Shown: in pieces, positions 55,067 through 64,000 of the stretch | Position numbering within the stretch: position 1 is the stretch's first letter | Layout of the letters: the number at the start of each line of letters is the position of its first letter | Assembly (NCBI GenBank): GCA_030844895.1 | Contig: CM061230.1 | Location: 5,372,705 to 5,436,704 of the forward strand | Source: Ambrosia x helenae | Taxonomy: Eukaryota > Streptophyta > Magnoliopsida > Asterales > Asteraceae | Length of the DNA stretch: 64,000 bases | Direction of reading: 5' to 3' | Made by a program: the position numbers and the translations under genes | Notes under the pieces: model-generated | Told to the model about the DNA's origin: nothing | Database searches by the model: none | Seen by the model: only the letters and a program-made list of their open reading frames with translations

Positions 55067-56915
55067 CCCTCAGTTTGATCGGGCGCGTAGCAGACGGTTA
55101 AACTAGACCGAAAAGTCTGAAATAACTCGCGAGACAATCCCTTTGTAAAAATATCAGCATACTGAGAAGTGGAGGGGACATCTAAAACTCGTATGTGACC
55201 GATGCGGACCTTTTCCCGAACGAAATGAATGTCAATCTCCACATGCTTCGTCCGTTGATGCTGAACCGGATTATTAGAAAGATAGACAGCAGACACATTA
55301 TCACAATAAACCACTGATGCCTGTAAAAGAGGAGTGTGCAGCTCAAGTAAGAGATTGCGAATCCATGTAGCTTCGGCCACGGCGTTTGCAACGCCCCTGT
55401 ATTCTGCTTCCGCACTAGATCGTGAAACAGTGGGTTGACGTTTGGACGACCACGAAAGTAAATTATCACCAAGAAACATGGTAGAGCGGCGCGAATCTGG
55501 ACAACCGCCCCAATCTGCATCATGGTAAGCCACAAGAGAGCTGACAAAGGACTTGGTTAGCCGAATACCATAGTGAATGGTGCCCTGTAAGTAGCGAATA
55601 ATCCTCTTCATGAAAGAAAAATGTGAGTCGCGAGGCTCATGCATGAAAAGGCACACCTGTTGAACTGCATAGGAAATATCAGGCCGAGTAAATGTTAAAT
55701 ATTGTAATGCCCCTGCCAAACTTCTGTATAAAGTCGGGTCATGAAATAGAGGACCATCGGTGGCACTCAACTTTGCCGATAAGTCCACAGGTCTGGTGCA
55801 AGGTTTGCAAGAGGACATTGAAGCTCGCTGGATAATATCTTTGGTGTATTGAGACTGCGATAAAAACAAGCCGGTTGCTGTGTGGGTAACATTAATCCCC
55901 AAAAAATGATGTAGATGGCCAAGATCTGTCATGGCAAACTCTCGTGAGAGCGCCCCAATAATCTCCTAAAGGAACGCATCCGTAGACGCGGTGAGGATAA
56001 TATCGTCCACATATAGTAATAAGTAAGCGGTATGTGAACCCTTCTTAAAAATGAACAGTGAATTATCGCAGGCACTGCTTTTAAACCCCTGTGACAAAAT
56101 ATAAGTGGCGAACCGAGTATACCAGGCACGTGGTGCTTGTTTCAGCCCATAAAGTGACTTCTTCAATCGGCACACGAAGTGCGGGAAACGTTTATCAACG
56201 AATCCTGGTGGCTGATGCATAAATACCGTCTCCTGCAAATGACCATGTAAAAAGGCATTCTTGACGTCCAACTAGTGGATGGGCCAAGAACGCGAAATAG
56301 CGAGAGACAAAAACGGTTCGAATAGTAGCCGGCTTAACAACCGGACTAAACGTGTCCTCACAATCAACCCCGACGGTCTGTGACTTCCCATTAACTACCA
56401 GACGCGCCTTGTATCGTTCCAAGGAACCATCTGACTGATATTTGTGACGAAACAACCACATGCATCGAATTACGGGTCGGTCAGATGGCTTTGGGACCAA
56501 ATCCCATGTATCATTTTCCTGCAAAGCATTAAACTCGGCCTGCATAGCATGTGTCCAATGAGGGTCGGTAAAGGCTTTGGCATAGGTAGTGGGAATGGGA
56601 GATATGGTGGATGTGTGCAAATTAAGAGGGGTTTGAGGTTTGAGTGAACCGGTTTTGGAGCGGGTGGTCATTGGGTGAGTGTTGACGGGAGTATGAGTAT
56701 GGGCCGTGGAAGGTGGGTTGGGCCTAGGTTGAAAACCGGGGGGCGGGGGCAGTGGGGGTCTGTGGGACATGGGCCGCGGGTATGGGTTGTTTGGGACGTC
56801 TAGAATACGTGAGAGGAGGGGCCGGGAGAGATGTTGGTAATGGGTTGGGCGGTGGGAAGGATGGGCCAGAGGAGTGGGCTGGGCCAGTGGTTTGGGCCGG
56901 GGTTGTGGGCGGAGA
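55057..56915 (-). pseudogene. Ty1/copia pol (RT and RNase H), decayed and interrupted
   Basis: Reading on the minus strand: a proline-rich linker, then WTHAMQAEFNALQENDTWDLV and the start of the RT domain. The RT core has DVKNAFLHGHLQE, SLYGLKQAPRAWY and the catalytic YVDDI. The RNase H domain has DADWGGCPDSRRST and SSAEAEYRG, and ends ADIFTKGLS. There is a frameshift near a T5 run at about 56310, a stop near 56270, and an in-frame TAG near 55964. Gag, protease and integrase are missing because a Ty3/gypsy element inserted at 56919 cuts off the 5' half. This copy is dead. Confidence 0.88.
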
Positions 56916-56918
56916 AGG

Positions 56919-58181
56919 TGATGGGTTGATTAAAGGATGTGTATAAAAACACCCATAAAATGCATTTTAAGGAGTGTTTAGTGTCAAATGGTGTTGCTTT
57001 GATCTTGTTATGTCATTTCAGGATTTGACAACAAAAAGGAAGCAAAAATGACGTTTTGGAGTTGCCCGGGCGAGAAACGGAGGCATACGTGAGCTGGAAA
57101 ATAAAAAACGGACGCCCGAGGAGAGTTGGCGTAGGATACGCCAAAATTGGCGTACCCTACGCCATTTGCGTAGGCAGGGGCAACAGAGTTTGCGTAGGCC
57201 AGCAGAGATTGGCTCGGGCTGAAATGGATTTGCGTAGGATACGCCAAAATTGGCGTATCCTACGCCAAAAGTCAACTCGGTCAAAACGTTTCCTTTTTCA
57301 AGCCAAAACTGATGGGATCAATGTTTATGGCGAATTTATGGTCCAAGACTGGTTTTGGGGGGCTGTTTTGGTCTCTATCATGATTATAAAAATCAACACC
57401 ATTGAAGACATATGAACACACACCATTCTCTAAAATCATCACACAATTATTCTCCAAGCTTATTACACAATTCCTTTAAAGATTGAAGATCACATTTTGA
57501 AGATGATGAACACCATAGCCATGTTTGGCTAAAACTCTTGTATTACACTAGGGATGTAAGTTTTTGATACCTAGGGCTTTAACATTTGGGCATTGCATTG
57601 TTTAAACTTTTGATTAATGTTTGTATGTACTTGAATTACCAGTGTTGATTAGTGATTAATCTGATGTTGAAATCATTTCTAGTTAATTGATCTTGTGCCA
57701 ATTTCTAAATGATATGAACATGGTTCCTTGCATCAACACTACCATAGGATTGTATGTTCTAAATGATGAAGTATAGTTTAGTCCATTATGAATGTTGATA
57801 AAACTTGATACCTAAGTTTATTGAACAATCAATCCGTTAGTACCAATTGCATTATCATTGTTTATCCAATTATGCCTAATTGTTGAAAGCCTTAGTGTTC
57901 AATTACCCAAATCCTTAGTGTAATCATCTCTATCTTATTGTTACAAGTATTATTAATCATTCCTTACAAATTTCATTTTAAGCTTCATATTAATCAACAA
58001 CTATTCAATCAATTCTAAACATCAATTCATAATTCATATAAGTAATTAGCACCTTCATAATCGACAATTTCAAAGTTAACTAGGAAATACTCACTAACCA
58101 CACGCTCCTTGGATTGATACCCTACTTACCCTATCTACATAGGTTAATTAGGTTTTGCATGACCCTAACGACAGGTCATCA
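56919..58181 (+). repeat. 5' LTR of the Athila-type element
   Basis: A 1.26-kb LTR. Near its start are two copies of a dyad: a gcgtaggatacgcc arm, an aaaatt spacer, and a ggcgta(t/c)cctacgcc arm (57129-57165 and 57232-57268). The identical layout recurs in the 3' copy at 63720-63860. The short open frames here are reads through this dyad and are not genes. Confidence 0.85.
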
Positions 58182-58183
58182 AA

Positions 58184-58201
58184 TGGCGCCGTTGCCGGGG
58201 A
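58184..58201 (+). other. Primer-binding site, tRNA-Asp type
   Basis: The 18 nt TGGCGCCGTTGCCGGGGA directly follow the 5' LTR, three nt after its end. This is the usual priming site of Athila-group elements. Confidence 0.85.
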
Positions 58202-58326
58202 GCTAGTGCGCTTAGTGCTTATTGAGTAGTTAATATTGTGATAATCTGTTTAATTGTTTGTTTGGTTTATTCTCTACTTTTCCTTGTTACGCGGGGTGTG
58301 TTACTTGTGCAGTTTACAGGTAGTGC

Positions 58327-61300
58327 ATGCGTACGCGACATTCGGGGAGAACTTCTCCTTTAGTGTTTGAACCAGAAATTGAACGAGTAGCAAGAAGAAA
58401 CCGACAACACCGGTTAGAGGAGCCGATTCCTTCTAACTCCCAATCACCACCTATAATTCAACCTTTGTCTTTTGAAACTGTTCAAATGGCAAGCTCAAAC
58501 CCAAATCGCCGTTCAGGTGAAAATCGAAGACCACCCACTCCACCTCATCAAAACCAAGCCCAAAATTCACAACAAAACCCACCTCACCAACCAATTCACA
58601 ACCGAAATCCCAACACCCGAAATGTAAACCAAGGTCCCTCCATGTCTAACCGTGGCAATCCCACATTTGATCCGGTCAATCGGTACAATGAAGCCGGATA
58701 TGAAGATTATGTTGAGAATATTGAAGAATTGAGGGCGAACATTAATGATGATGATCCATTCAGTGTACCAAGTTATCAATCATCAGACAGAGTTAGTGTT
58801 CATTCCTACCACTCGGGAGAAGATGAATATTCTGAAAGGGATTACAATGAAGATGATGAGGATTGGGGCTACAGAAATGTTAGTGATGATTATGGAGATG
58901 AGGAAGAGTATCACGGTGATAATAATTCTAACGTGGGTGCAAATCGAAACGGGGACAATGATGGTTATTACAATCACGTCATTAATAATCATCAACCAAG
59001 ACAAAACCCAAGAAGACATCAAATTCCCAATATTCACCAAAACCGGGGTGAAAATTTTGTGGGTCGAGCAGAAAGAAGACCTAATGGGGGAAGACAACAT
59101 AGAGGTGAAGAAGTGAATGCTCCAAGACGAAGACCCCCAGTTCCAATGCAAGGAGTCAATGGTCGGTTTAGACCACTTGCATCCGAGAACGAATCACCTA
59201 TTGTACCACCACCTCCAGGGAGAAGATCCTTTGATTGCAAGCCCAACTACATCAACATCATTCCTCATTTTCATGGGATGGCTAATGAAGACCCGTATGA
59301 TCACTTATCCGAATTCAAGGCAATGTGTGGTACTATGGGAGGTCATAACTTTTCACTAGATGAGGTACAGTTGAGGTTATTTCGGTTTTCTCTCAAGGAT
59401 AAAGCAAAGACATGGTTCCTCACCTTACCCGCACACAGCATCTACACTTGGGGAGAAATGCAACAAGTATTTTTGGATGAATATTTCCCCAGTTTTAAAA
59501 CAGATGCGGTACGGTTAGAGATTCGTTCTTTTCAACAACTACAAGGGGAACCGCTTCATGAAGCTTTTACTCGTTTCAAGGAGTTAATTCGAAAATGCCC
59601 ACACCACAATATTGATCTTTGGGAATTGGTCAGCAGTTTTGTTAATGGACTGAGCAAGGAAGAAAGAAAATATCTCAAGTCTACTAGCAATGGAACATTG
59701 TTATCTAATCCGGAGCAAGAAGATTGGGATTTTTTGGAGCTAATGGCGAAGAATTCAAAATCGGAAGAGGCAGCTGATCGAAGAACTAAACACCCGGTCT
59801 CTAAATCTCTTCCCGATGCAGATTCAAGTTCTAAGGACCGAATTGCTCAGTTGGAGAGAGAGTTGGCAAGAATGAAGAAACGGGAGGTGTCATCGGTACA
59901 ATACCCCGTGTGTGATAATTGTGGAGATTTGGGGCATAAAGCTAGTGAATGCTCCGGCGATATGGGTCAAGCAACCGAAGAGGTGAATCAAGTGTATGGA
60001 GAAAGGAAGTATGACATGAACTCCAACACTTACCATGCAGGCTTGAGAAACCATCCTAACTTTAGGTATGGTAATCCCGCGAACCAAATGAACCCGAATT
60101 TCCAATCGGGAAATCAAGGCGGTAGTGGGCAATATCAAGGTCGCCAAGGTGGTAATCAAGGTGGTTACCAAAGAAACAACTACAATCAAGGTGGTAACCA
60201 AGGATACAACAACAATTATCAAAGAGGTTACAACCAAGGCGGCTCTTCAAGCAATCAAGGAAACTCTTCTGGAAATCAAGGTGGTGATGAATCTTTGAGT
60301 TCAAAAATGGATGCTTTAATGAGCATGATGAAAGACGCCAACAATGACATCAAGGAAATAAAGAAAGGGAATGAGGTAAGGGATAAGTCTCACGAGGCCT
60401 TGGCTAAGCAAGTGGGCCAACTAGCGGAGGAAATGGCTCAATGGAGAGGAAGCACGGGGAAGCTTCCTAGTGATACCACTATCAACCCACAACATCAAGC
60501 ATCGAGCTCAAGAAACAATCAAAGCGTGCATATAAATGCGGTGAGTTTTATTTTGAATGATAAGATTGTGGGTAATGAAACAACTCCACCACAACAATTT
60601 GTTGATGGTGTGGTGGAGGAGGTTGATAGTGATGATGAGCAGGAAGAGGAAAATATTTCGCAAAATAATTTTGAAGTTAAAAATTATAAAAAATCTTTTT
60701 GCGAAAAGTGTTTAAATGAGATGGCTACTAACACAAGTGTGGGGATGGAGACTAATACCATCCCATATCCTACAGCTTTAGTAGACCTAAACAATGTGTC
60801 AAAGTGGAGCCCACCAAAGGACGAGAGGTGGGAAAATTTTAAACAAGTCAAAATAAATTTACCACTTATTGATGCAATTGAAAAAATTCCTGCTCATGTT
60901 GAATGTGTGAAAGAGTTGAGCAACCAAAACAAGCACAACGAGTTGCCTAAACATTTAGGGGCACATGTTCGTGCTGTTTTGTCGGATGCTCTCCCCCCTA
61001 AACTTCAAGATCCAGGAGCCCCATTGATTCCAATTCAGGTTGGAGAATTTAAAATAGAAAGGGCGCTCCTAGATCTTGGAGCATGTGTGAGTATATTGCC
61101 TGGGAGTCTGTTTGACCAATATGACTTTGGTCCACTACATGAAATTAACACCACGGTGGTGTTAGCTGATCAGACTCCCACGCATCCAAGGGGGATGGTG
61201 AATGATGTGTTGGTGAAGGTAGAGGATTTCTACTACCCAGTTGATTTTTTGGTGGTAGACTATGTAAGTAGTGCTAAAAATACACAACCCACCGTTATAC

Positions 61301-61710
61301 TGGGTAGGCCGTTCTTAGCAACTGCGCATGCTATTATAAATTGTGCTAATGGAACGGTACGCATGAAGTTTGGTGACCGTGAGTTATATTTAAATGTATA
61401 TCCAAATTTGTCTAACTCGGTTGTTGATGAGAAATGTCCCAAAAATGACATTTTTTATAGTGGTGGCCCTCTTGTAAAAGAGGATCACCCAAAAAAGGAT
61501 TTTTGTGTCGTTAACAGGTTTGGAGCAGTCAAGAATAGCACGGTAAAAGGAAGAAAGACGAAATTGAAGAAACCGCCTGATTTGGACAATGAAACAAGAA
61601 CAGAAAAGATGGTTGACCCGGTTAGGAACACCTTAAAGGACCTAGCGGAACGTAGGAGGGTTGCATCTTTAGAGGCGGAGGGAGGAAGGCATCCAACTCG
61701 ACCACCATGA
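58327..61710 (+). CDS. Gag-protease polyprotein of the Athila-type element
   Basis: A single open frame of 1127 residues. It begins MRTRHSGRTSPLVFEPEIER, then a disordered Asn/Gln-rich and acidic stretch (to about 300). The retrotransposon gag core lies at about 345-450 (LFRFSLKDKAKTWFLTLP, then YFPSFKTDAVRLEIRSFQQL). A CCHC zinc knuckle follows (CDNCGDLGHKASEC, about 527-540), then a Gly/Asn/Gln-rich repeat region (about 590-660). The aspartic protease is at about 900-1010 with DLGACVSIL as its active-site stretch and VILGRPFLA. DLGA in place of DTGA is normal for this lineage. The frame stops soon after the protease, with no RT. The product could form particles and process itself, but needs a partner element for reverse transcription and integration. 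Confidence 0.9.
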   Translation: MRTRHSGRTSPLVFEPEIERVARRNRQHRLEEPIPSNSQSPPIIQPLSFETVQMASSNPNRRSGENRRPPTPPHQNQAQNSQQNPPHQPIHNRNPNTRNVNQGPSMSNRGNPTFDPVNRYNEAGYEDYVENIEELRANINDDDPFSVPSYQSSDRVSVHSYHSGEDEYSERDYNEDDEDWGYRNVSDDYGDEEEYHGDNNSNVGANRNGDNDGYYNHVINNHQPRQNPRRHQIPNIHQNRGENFVGRAERRPNGGRQHRGEEVNAPRRRPPVPMQGVNGRFRPLASENESPIVPPPPGRRSFDCKPNYINIIPHFHGMANEDPYDHLSEFKAMCGTMGGHNFSLDEVQLRLFRFSLKDKAKTWFLTLPAHSIYTWGEMQQVFLDEYFPSFKTDAVRLEIRSFQQLQGEPLHEAFTRFKELIRKCPHHNIDLWELVSSFVNGLSKEERKYLKSTSNGTLLSNPEQEDWDFLELMAKNSKSEEAADRRTKHPVSKSLPDADSSSKDRIAQLERELARMKKREVSSVQYPVCDNCGDLGHKASECSGDMGQATEEVNQVYGERKYDMNSNTYHAGLRNHPNFRYGNPANQMNPNFQSGNQGGSGQYQGRQGGNQGGYQRNNYNQGGNQGYNNNYQRGYNQGGSSSNQGNSSGNQGGDESLSSKMDALMSMMKDANNDIKEIKKGNEVRDKSHEALAKQVGQLAEEMAQWRGSTGKLPSDTTINPQHQASSSRNNQSVHINAVSFILNDKIVGNETTPPQQFVDGVVEEVDSDDEQEEENISQNNFEVKNYKKSFCEKCLNEMATNTSVGMETNTIPYPTALVDLNNVSKWSPPKDERWENFKQVKINLPLIDAIEKIPAHVECVKELSNQNKHNELPKHLGAHVRAVLSDALPPKLQDPGAPLIPIQVGEFKIERALLDLGACVSILPGSLFDQYDFGPLHEINTTVVLADQTPTHPRGMVNDVLVKVEDFYYPVDFLVVDYVSSAKNTQPTVILGRPFLATAHAIINCANGTVRMKFGDRELYLNVYPNLSNSVVDEKCPKNDIFYSGGPLVKEDHPKKDFCVVNRFGAVKNSTVKGRKTKLKKPPDLDNETRTEKMVDPVRNTLKDLAERRRVASLEAEGGRHPTRPP

Positions 61711-62875
61711 GGGTGGTGTATTCGGTCTGGCTGAAGACCCTTAAACTTAGCGCTTTCGGGAGGCAACCCGTTGATCAGGTCCATGTATTTTTTTTTCCTT
61801 CCTATATTAATTGCGTGGGCATGATCATTTTATTTACGTTTGGTGTGATAGGTATTTTATGCTTTTCAATTTTATTTTGTTTTTGTTTGTTTTGGATGTT
61901 TTGATGTTTTGCGTGTGAGCCCAGGGTATATATATCGCCAGTGAGTGTTCATTTAAAAAAGGGAGAAATAAAGGATAGGAAGCATTCAAGTGTGGAAAGC
62001 AAGGATTCACCAATGGAACGGAGACATCATTTGCTTATCAGGTGCTTTCTATTCTTTAATCTTTTGTGTATTGTTGAATAAGGTTTGGGGTGGATCTTTA
62101 GTTTTCACTTGAGAAAAGAATGTAGTAGGGTGAGACAAAAAGCATCCTCGCGCTTTTGAATTAATCGGCTATTTAGTTACTTTATTTGTGCAAGAACCCA
62201 CATTGAGGACAATGTAAACTTTAAGTGTGGGGATGGGGGAATAGCCATATAAAAAAAAATAAAAAAAATAAAGACCCTCATGCTTAAACTGTAAGAAAAC
62301 CATTTTTTTTCTCACCATGATATTGGATCACAAAATTCGACCCCTAGTCATGGTCATAATTCTTTAAGTTCCTTGATGTGTTTTTCCAAGGATGGTTTTT
62401 GAAAAATATGGATTGCCTAGTTAGAAAAGACTAAGGAAGAATATAGCACTTTTGCATATCGGCAACCCATATTCCCTTTAGGTTCAGGAAGAGATTATTG
62501 AGCCACCACAACATGCTAATACCCTACAAATATTTATCCACATCCTCCGGCATGTTGTGTTCATTTGAATTGAGTGTACTATTATAGGCGCATAAGGTAG
62601 AACTTGCAATTTTTGATACGCCTACTACTCTAGACCGACTGTGGACACAAGAATGATTAAGGCATTAGGTTAAACCTTTTATTTTTTAAAACCATTTTTA
62701 TCATCCTTGACCCATTCCAATATCCCTTAGTTAACCAATCTTGAGCCTGAAACCTTTTCAATTGATCACCCATATCAACCTTTTGACCCATTTAACCTTT
62801 TCAATTTTTAAACCCAGCGTGATGAAAATTCGATTGTAGGATTTTGCTTTGTATTGTATATGATTTGCAATGTTA

Positions 62876-62913
<38 letters not shown>

Positions 62914-63509
62914 GAAAAGCATGAGAACAAATACGTTACAAACAAATGAAAGTTCTCATAGAAAAGCACAAAAATATGCTTGAGTTAGAGATTGAATAAA
63001 AAGGCGCAACATTGCCTTATAGTTGAGAAGTTAGTTAGTCAAATTTTCATCACCTTAGCCACTTAAAATATCCCTTTCCATACCCTTCGCCTAGCCCCAT
63101 TACAACCCGTTTTAAAGACCTTTTGACTTGTATTCACTTTTGAAAAATATTGTGGAAGGTGATTGAATTGCAAGCTTATGCTAACATGCCCTATGATCGG
63201 TTTCGAGTGATTGATATGAAATACTAGCACATTACTTGCTAGCCGAGATAGTAAACCGAGTGGAGTGAACCATTGTGAGGGGTGTGCAAAAGTGTGAAAT
63301 CGAATCTAGTTGGATTTAGCTAGGCATTTGTTTTAAACATATAAAAACCTTGGAATGTAAATCTACTGACAGGCGTAAGTCTTGTGAATTGGGGTATGAC
63401 TAGGGGCCGTTTTTGAGAATCGATAAAATGGTTGGAAATTAATTAAATTGTTGATTGAGCATGGTTTATTGATTTGCTTGAGGGCAAGCAAAAGACAAGT
63501 GTGGGGATG
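61711..63509 (+). other. Non-coding 3' region of the Athila-type element
   Basis: About 1.8 kb between gag-pro and the 3' LTR, where pol is expected. It has an A run at about 62879-62910, a sequence ggacaatgtaaactttaagtg at 62209-62229 followed by tggggatggggg, and no open frame. The string aagtgtggggatg occurs here at 62222, in gag near 60736, and as the polypurine tract near 63499. Confidence 0.75.
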
Positions 63510-64000
63510 TGATGGGTTGATTAAAGGATGTGTATAAAAACACCCATAAAATGCATTTTAAGGAGTGTTTAGTGTCAAATGGTGTTGCTTTGATCTTGTT
63601 ATGTCATTTCAGGATTTGACAACAAAAAGGAAGCAAAAATGACGTTTTGGAGTTGCCCGGGCGAGAAACGGAGGCATACGTGAGCTGGAAAATAAAAAAC
63701 GGACGCCCGAGGAGAGTTGGCGTAGGATACGCCAAAATTGGCGTACCCTACGCCATTTGCGTAGGCAGGGGCAGCAGAGTTTGCGTAGGCCAGCAGAGAT
63801 TGGCTCGGGCTGAAATGGATTTGCGTAGGATACGCCAAAATTGGCGTATCCTACGCCAAAAGTCAACTCGGTCAAAACGTTTCCTTTTTCAAGCCAAAAC
63901 TGATGGGATCAATGTTTATGGCGAATTTATGGTCCAAGACTGGTTTTGGGGGCTGTTTTGGTCTCTATCATGATTATAAAAATCAACACCATTGAAGACA
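63510..64000 (+). repeat. 3' LTR of the Athila-type element, truncated by window end
   Basis: Begins tgatgggttg after the polypurine tract and matches 56919-57410 at nearly every position. The differences seen are one A/G change (57181 against 63772) and one G fewer in a G-run near 63950. The rest lies outside the window. Confidence 0.9.

Larger units (their letters stand above)
56919..64000 (+). mobile_element. Athila-type Ty3/gypsy element, gag-protease only, continues past the window
   Basis: The 5' LTR (56919 to about 58181) starts tgatgggttg and is followed by the primer-binding site TGGCGCCGTTGCCGGGGA (58184-58201), which fits tRNA-Asp as in Athila. One long gag-pro frame lies at 58327-61710. 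A non-coding 1.8 kb follows, then a polypurine tract (gtgtggggatg) and a 3' LTR from 63510, truncated by the window. The two LTR copies differ at only about two positions over some 490 bp (57181, and a G-run near 57358). There is no reverse transcriptase, RNase H or integrase. It inserted into a copia pol. Confidence 0.88.

Noticed and set aside
57008..57415. Short proteins encoded in the Athila LTR (also at 63599-63973)
   Set aside because: The frames read through the duplicated dyad motif and occur identically in both LTRs; no domain is present.
58567..60304. Frames opposite or shifted within the Athila gag
   Set aside because: They are shadows of the single long gag-protease frame.
60736..60760. 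An internal polypurine tract proving a second nested LTR element in gag
   Set aside because: The gag frame continues without a break through this string and no LTR follows it.

Overview
This is a plant nuclear window: spliced genes with GT..AG introns, plant-specific families (GRAS, DUF688, BAG, LRR receptor-like protein, STIPL1/NTR1-type spliceosome factor, cytosolic PEBP) and a dense, nested transposable-element landscape. An asterid, most likely Asteraceae, is my inference from the style of the repeats; nothing in the sequence proves the species. All exon structures were worked out by eye from reading frame and splice consensus.

Layout. 1-4.6 kb: a frameshifted GRAS relic among diverged copies of an intergenic module. 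4.6-9.5 kb: gene debris (an exon of a LOG-type cytokinin-activating enzyme, minisatellites, a cluster of inverted repeats) ending at a clear Helitron 3' terminus. 9.6-13.1 kb: an ACC-rich MITE-like block, and a tRNA-derived SINE with a 13-bp target duplication. 13.3-14.1 kb: an intact DUF688 gene. 14.9-19.2 kb: an intact four-exon BAG-family co-chaperone gene on the minus strand, with a MULE-type foldback element and a SINE fragment in its introns. 20-25 kb: an RT/endonuclease relic, a Helitron, and a nest of elements inside one hAT element. 25.4-27.9 kb: an intact single-exon STIPL1/NTR1-like gene with a hAT-type element just behind it. 29.9-31.7 kb: a two-exon PEBP gene on the minus strand. 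32.2-33.8 kb: an internally deleted Ty1/copia element whose left LTR is split by a Tourist-like MITE. 33.9-41.8 kb: an 8-kb Helitron. 42.1-45.1 kb: a PIF/Harbinger element with a nested RT-endonuclease fragment. 45.4-47.6 kb: a transposon with about 330-bp terminal inverted repeats carrying a Myb/SANT-like ORF. 48.4-51.8 kb: an LRR receptor-like protein gene with one 1-nt frameshift. 53.3-53.8 kb: SINEs. 54.9-56.9 kb: a decayed Ty1/copia pol, interrupted by a young gag-protease-only Athila-type Ty3/gypsy element (56.9 kb to beyond the window end).

The most interesting object is the Helitron at about 33.86-41.84 kb. It has a 5' TC-type start and a hairpin-CTAG 3' end but no Rep/helicase. It carries an open, phase-consistent gene for an RPA70-like single-stranded-DNA-binding protein. 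In that gene the first OB-fold exon is tandemly duplicated as two 268-nt exons of identical phase that cannot both be spliced in, which is the arrangement expected of mutually exclusive exons. It also carries a B3-domain fragment and a seven-unit array of about 235 bp. The second notable object is the Athila derivative: its LTRs are nearly identical, so it moved recently, yet it has no reverse transcriptase or integrase and must have been mobilised in trans.
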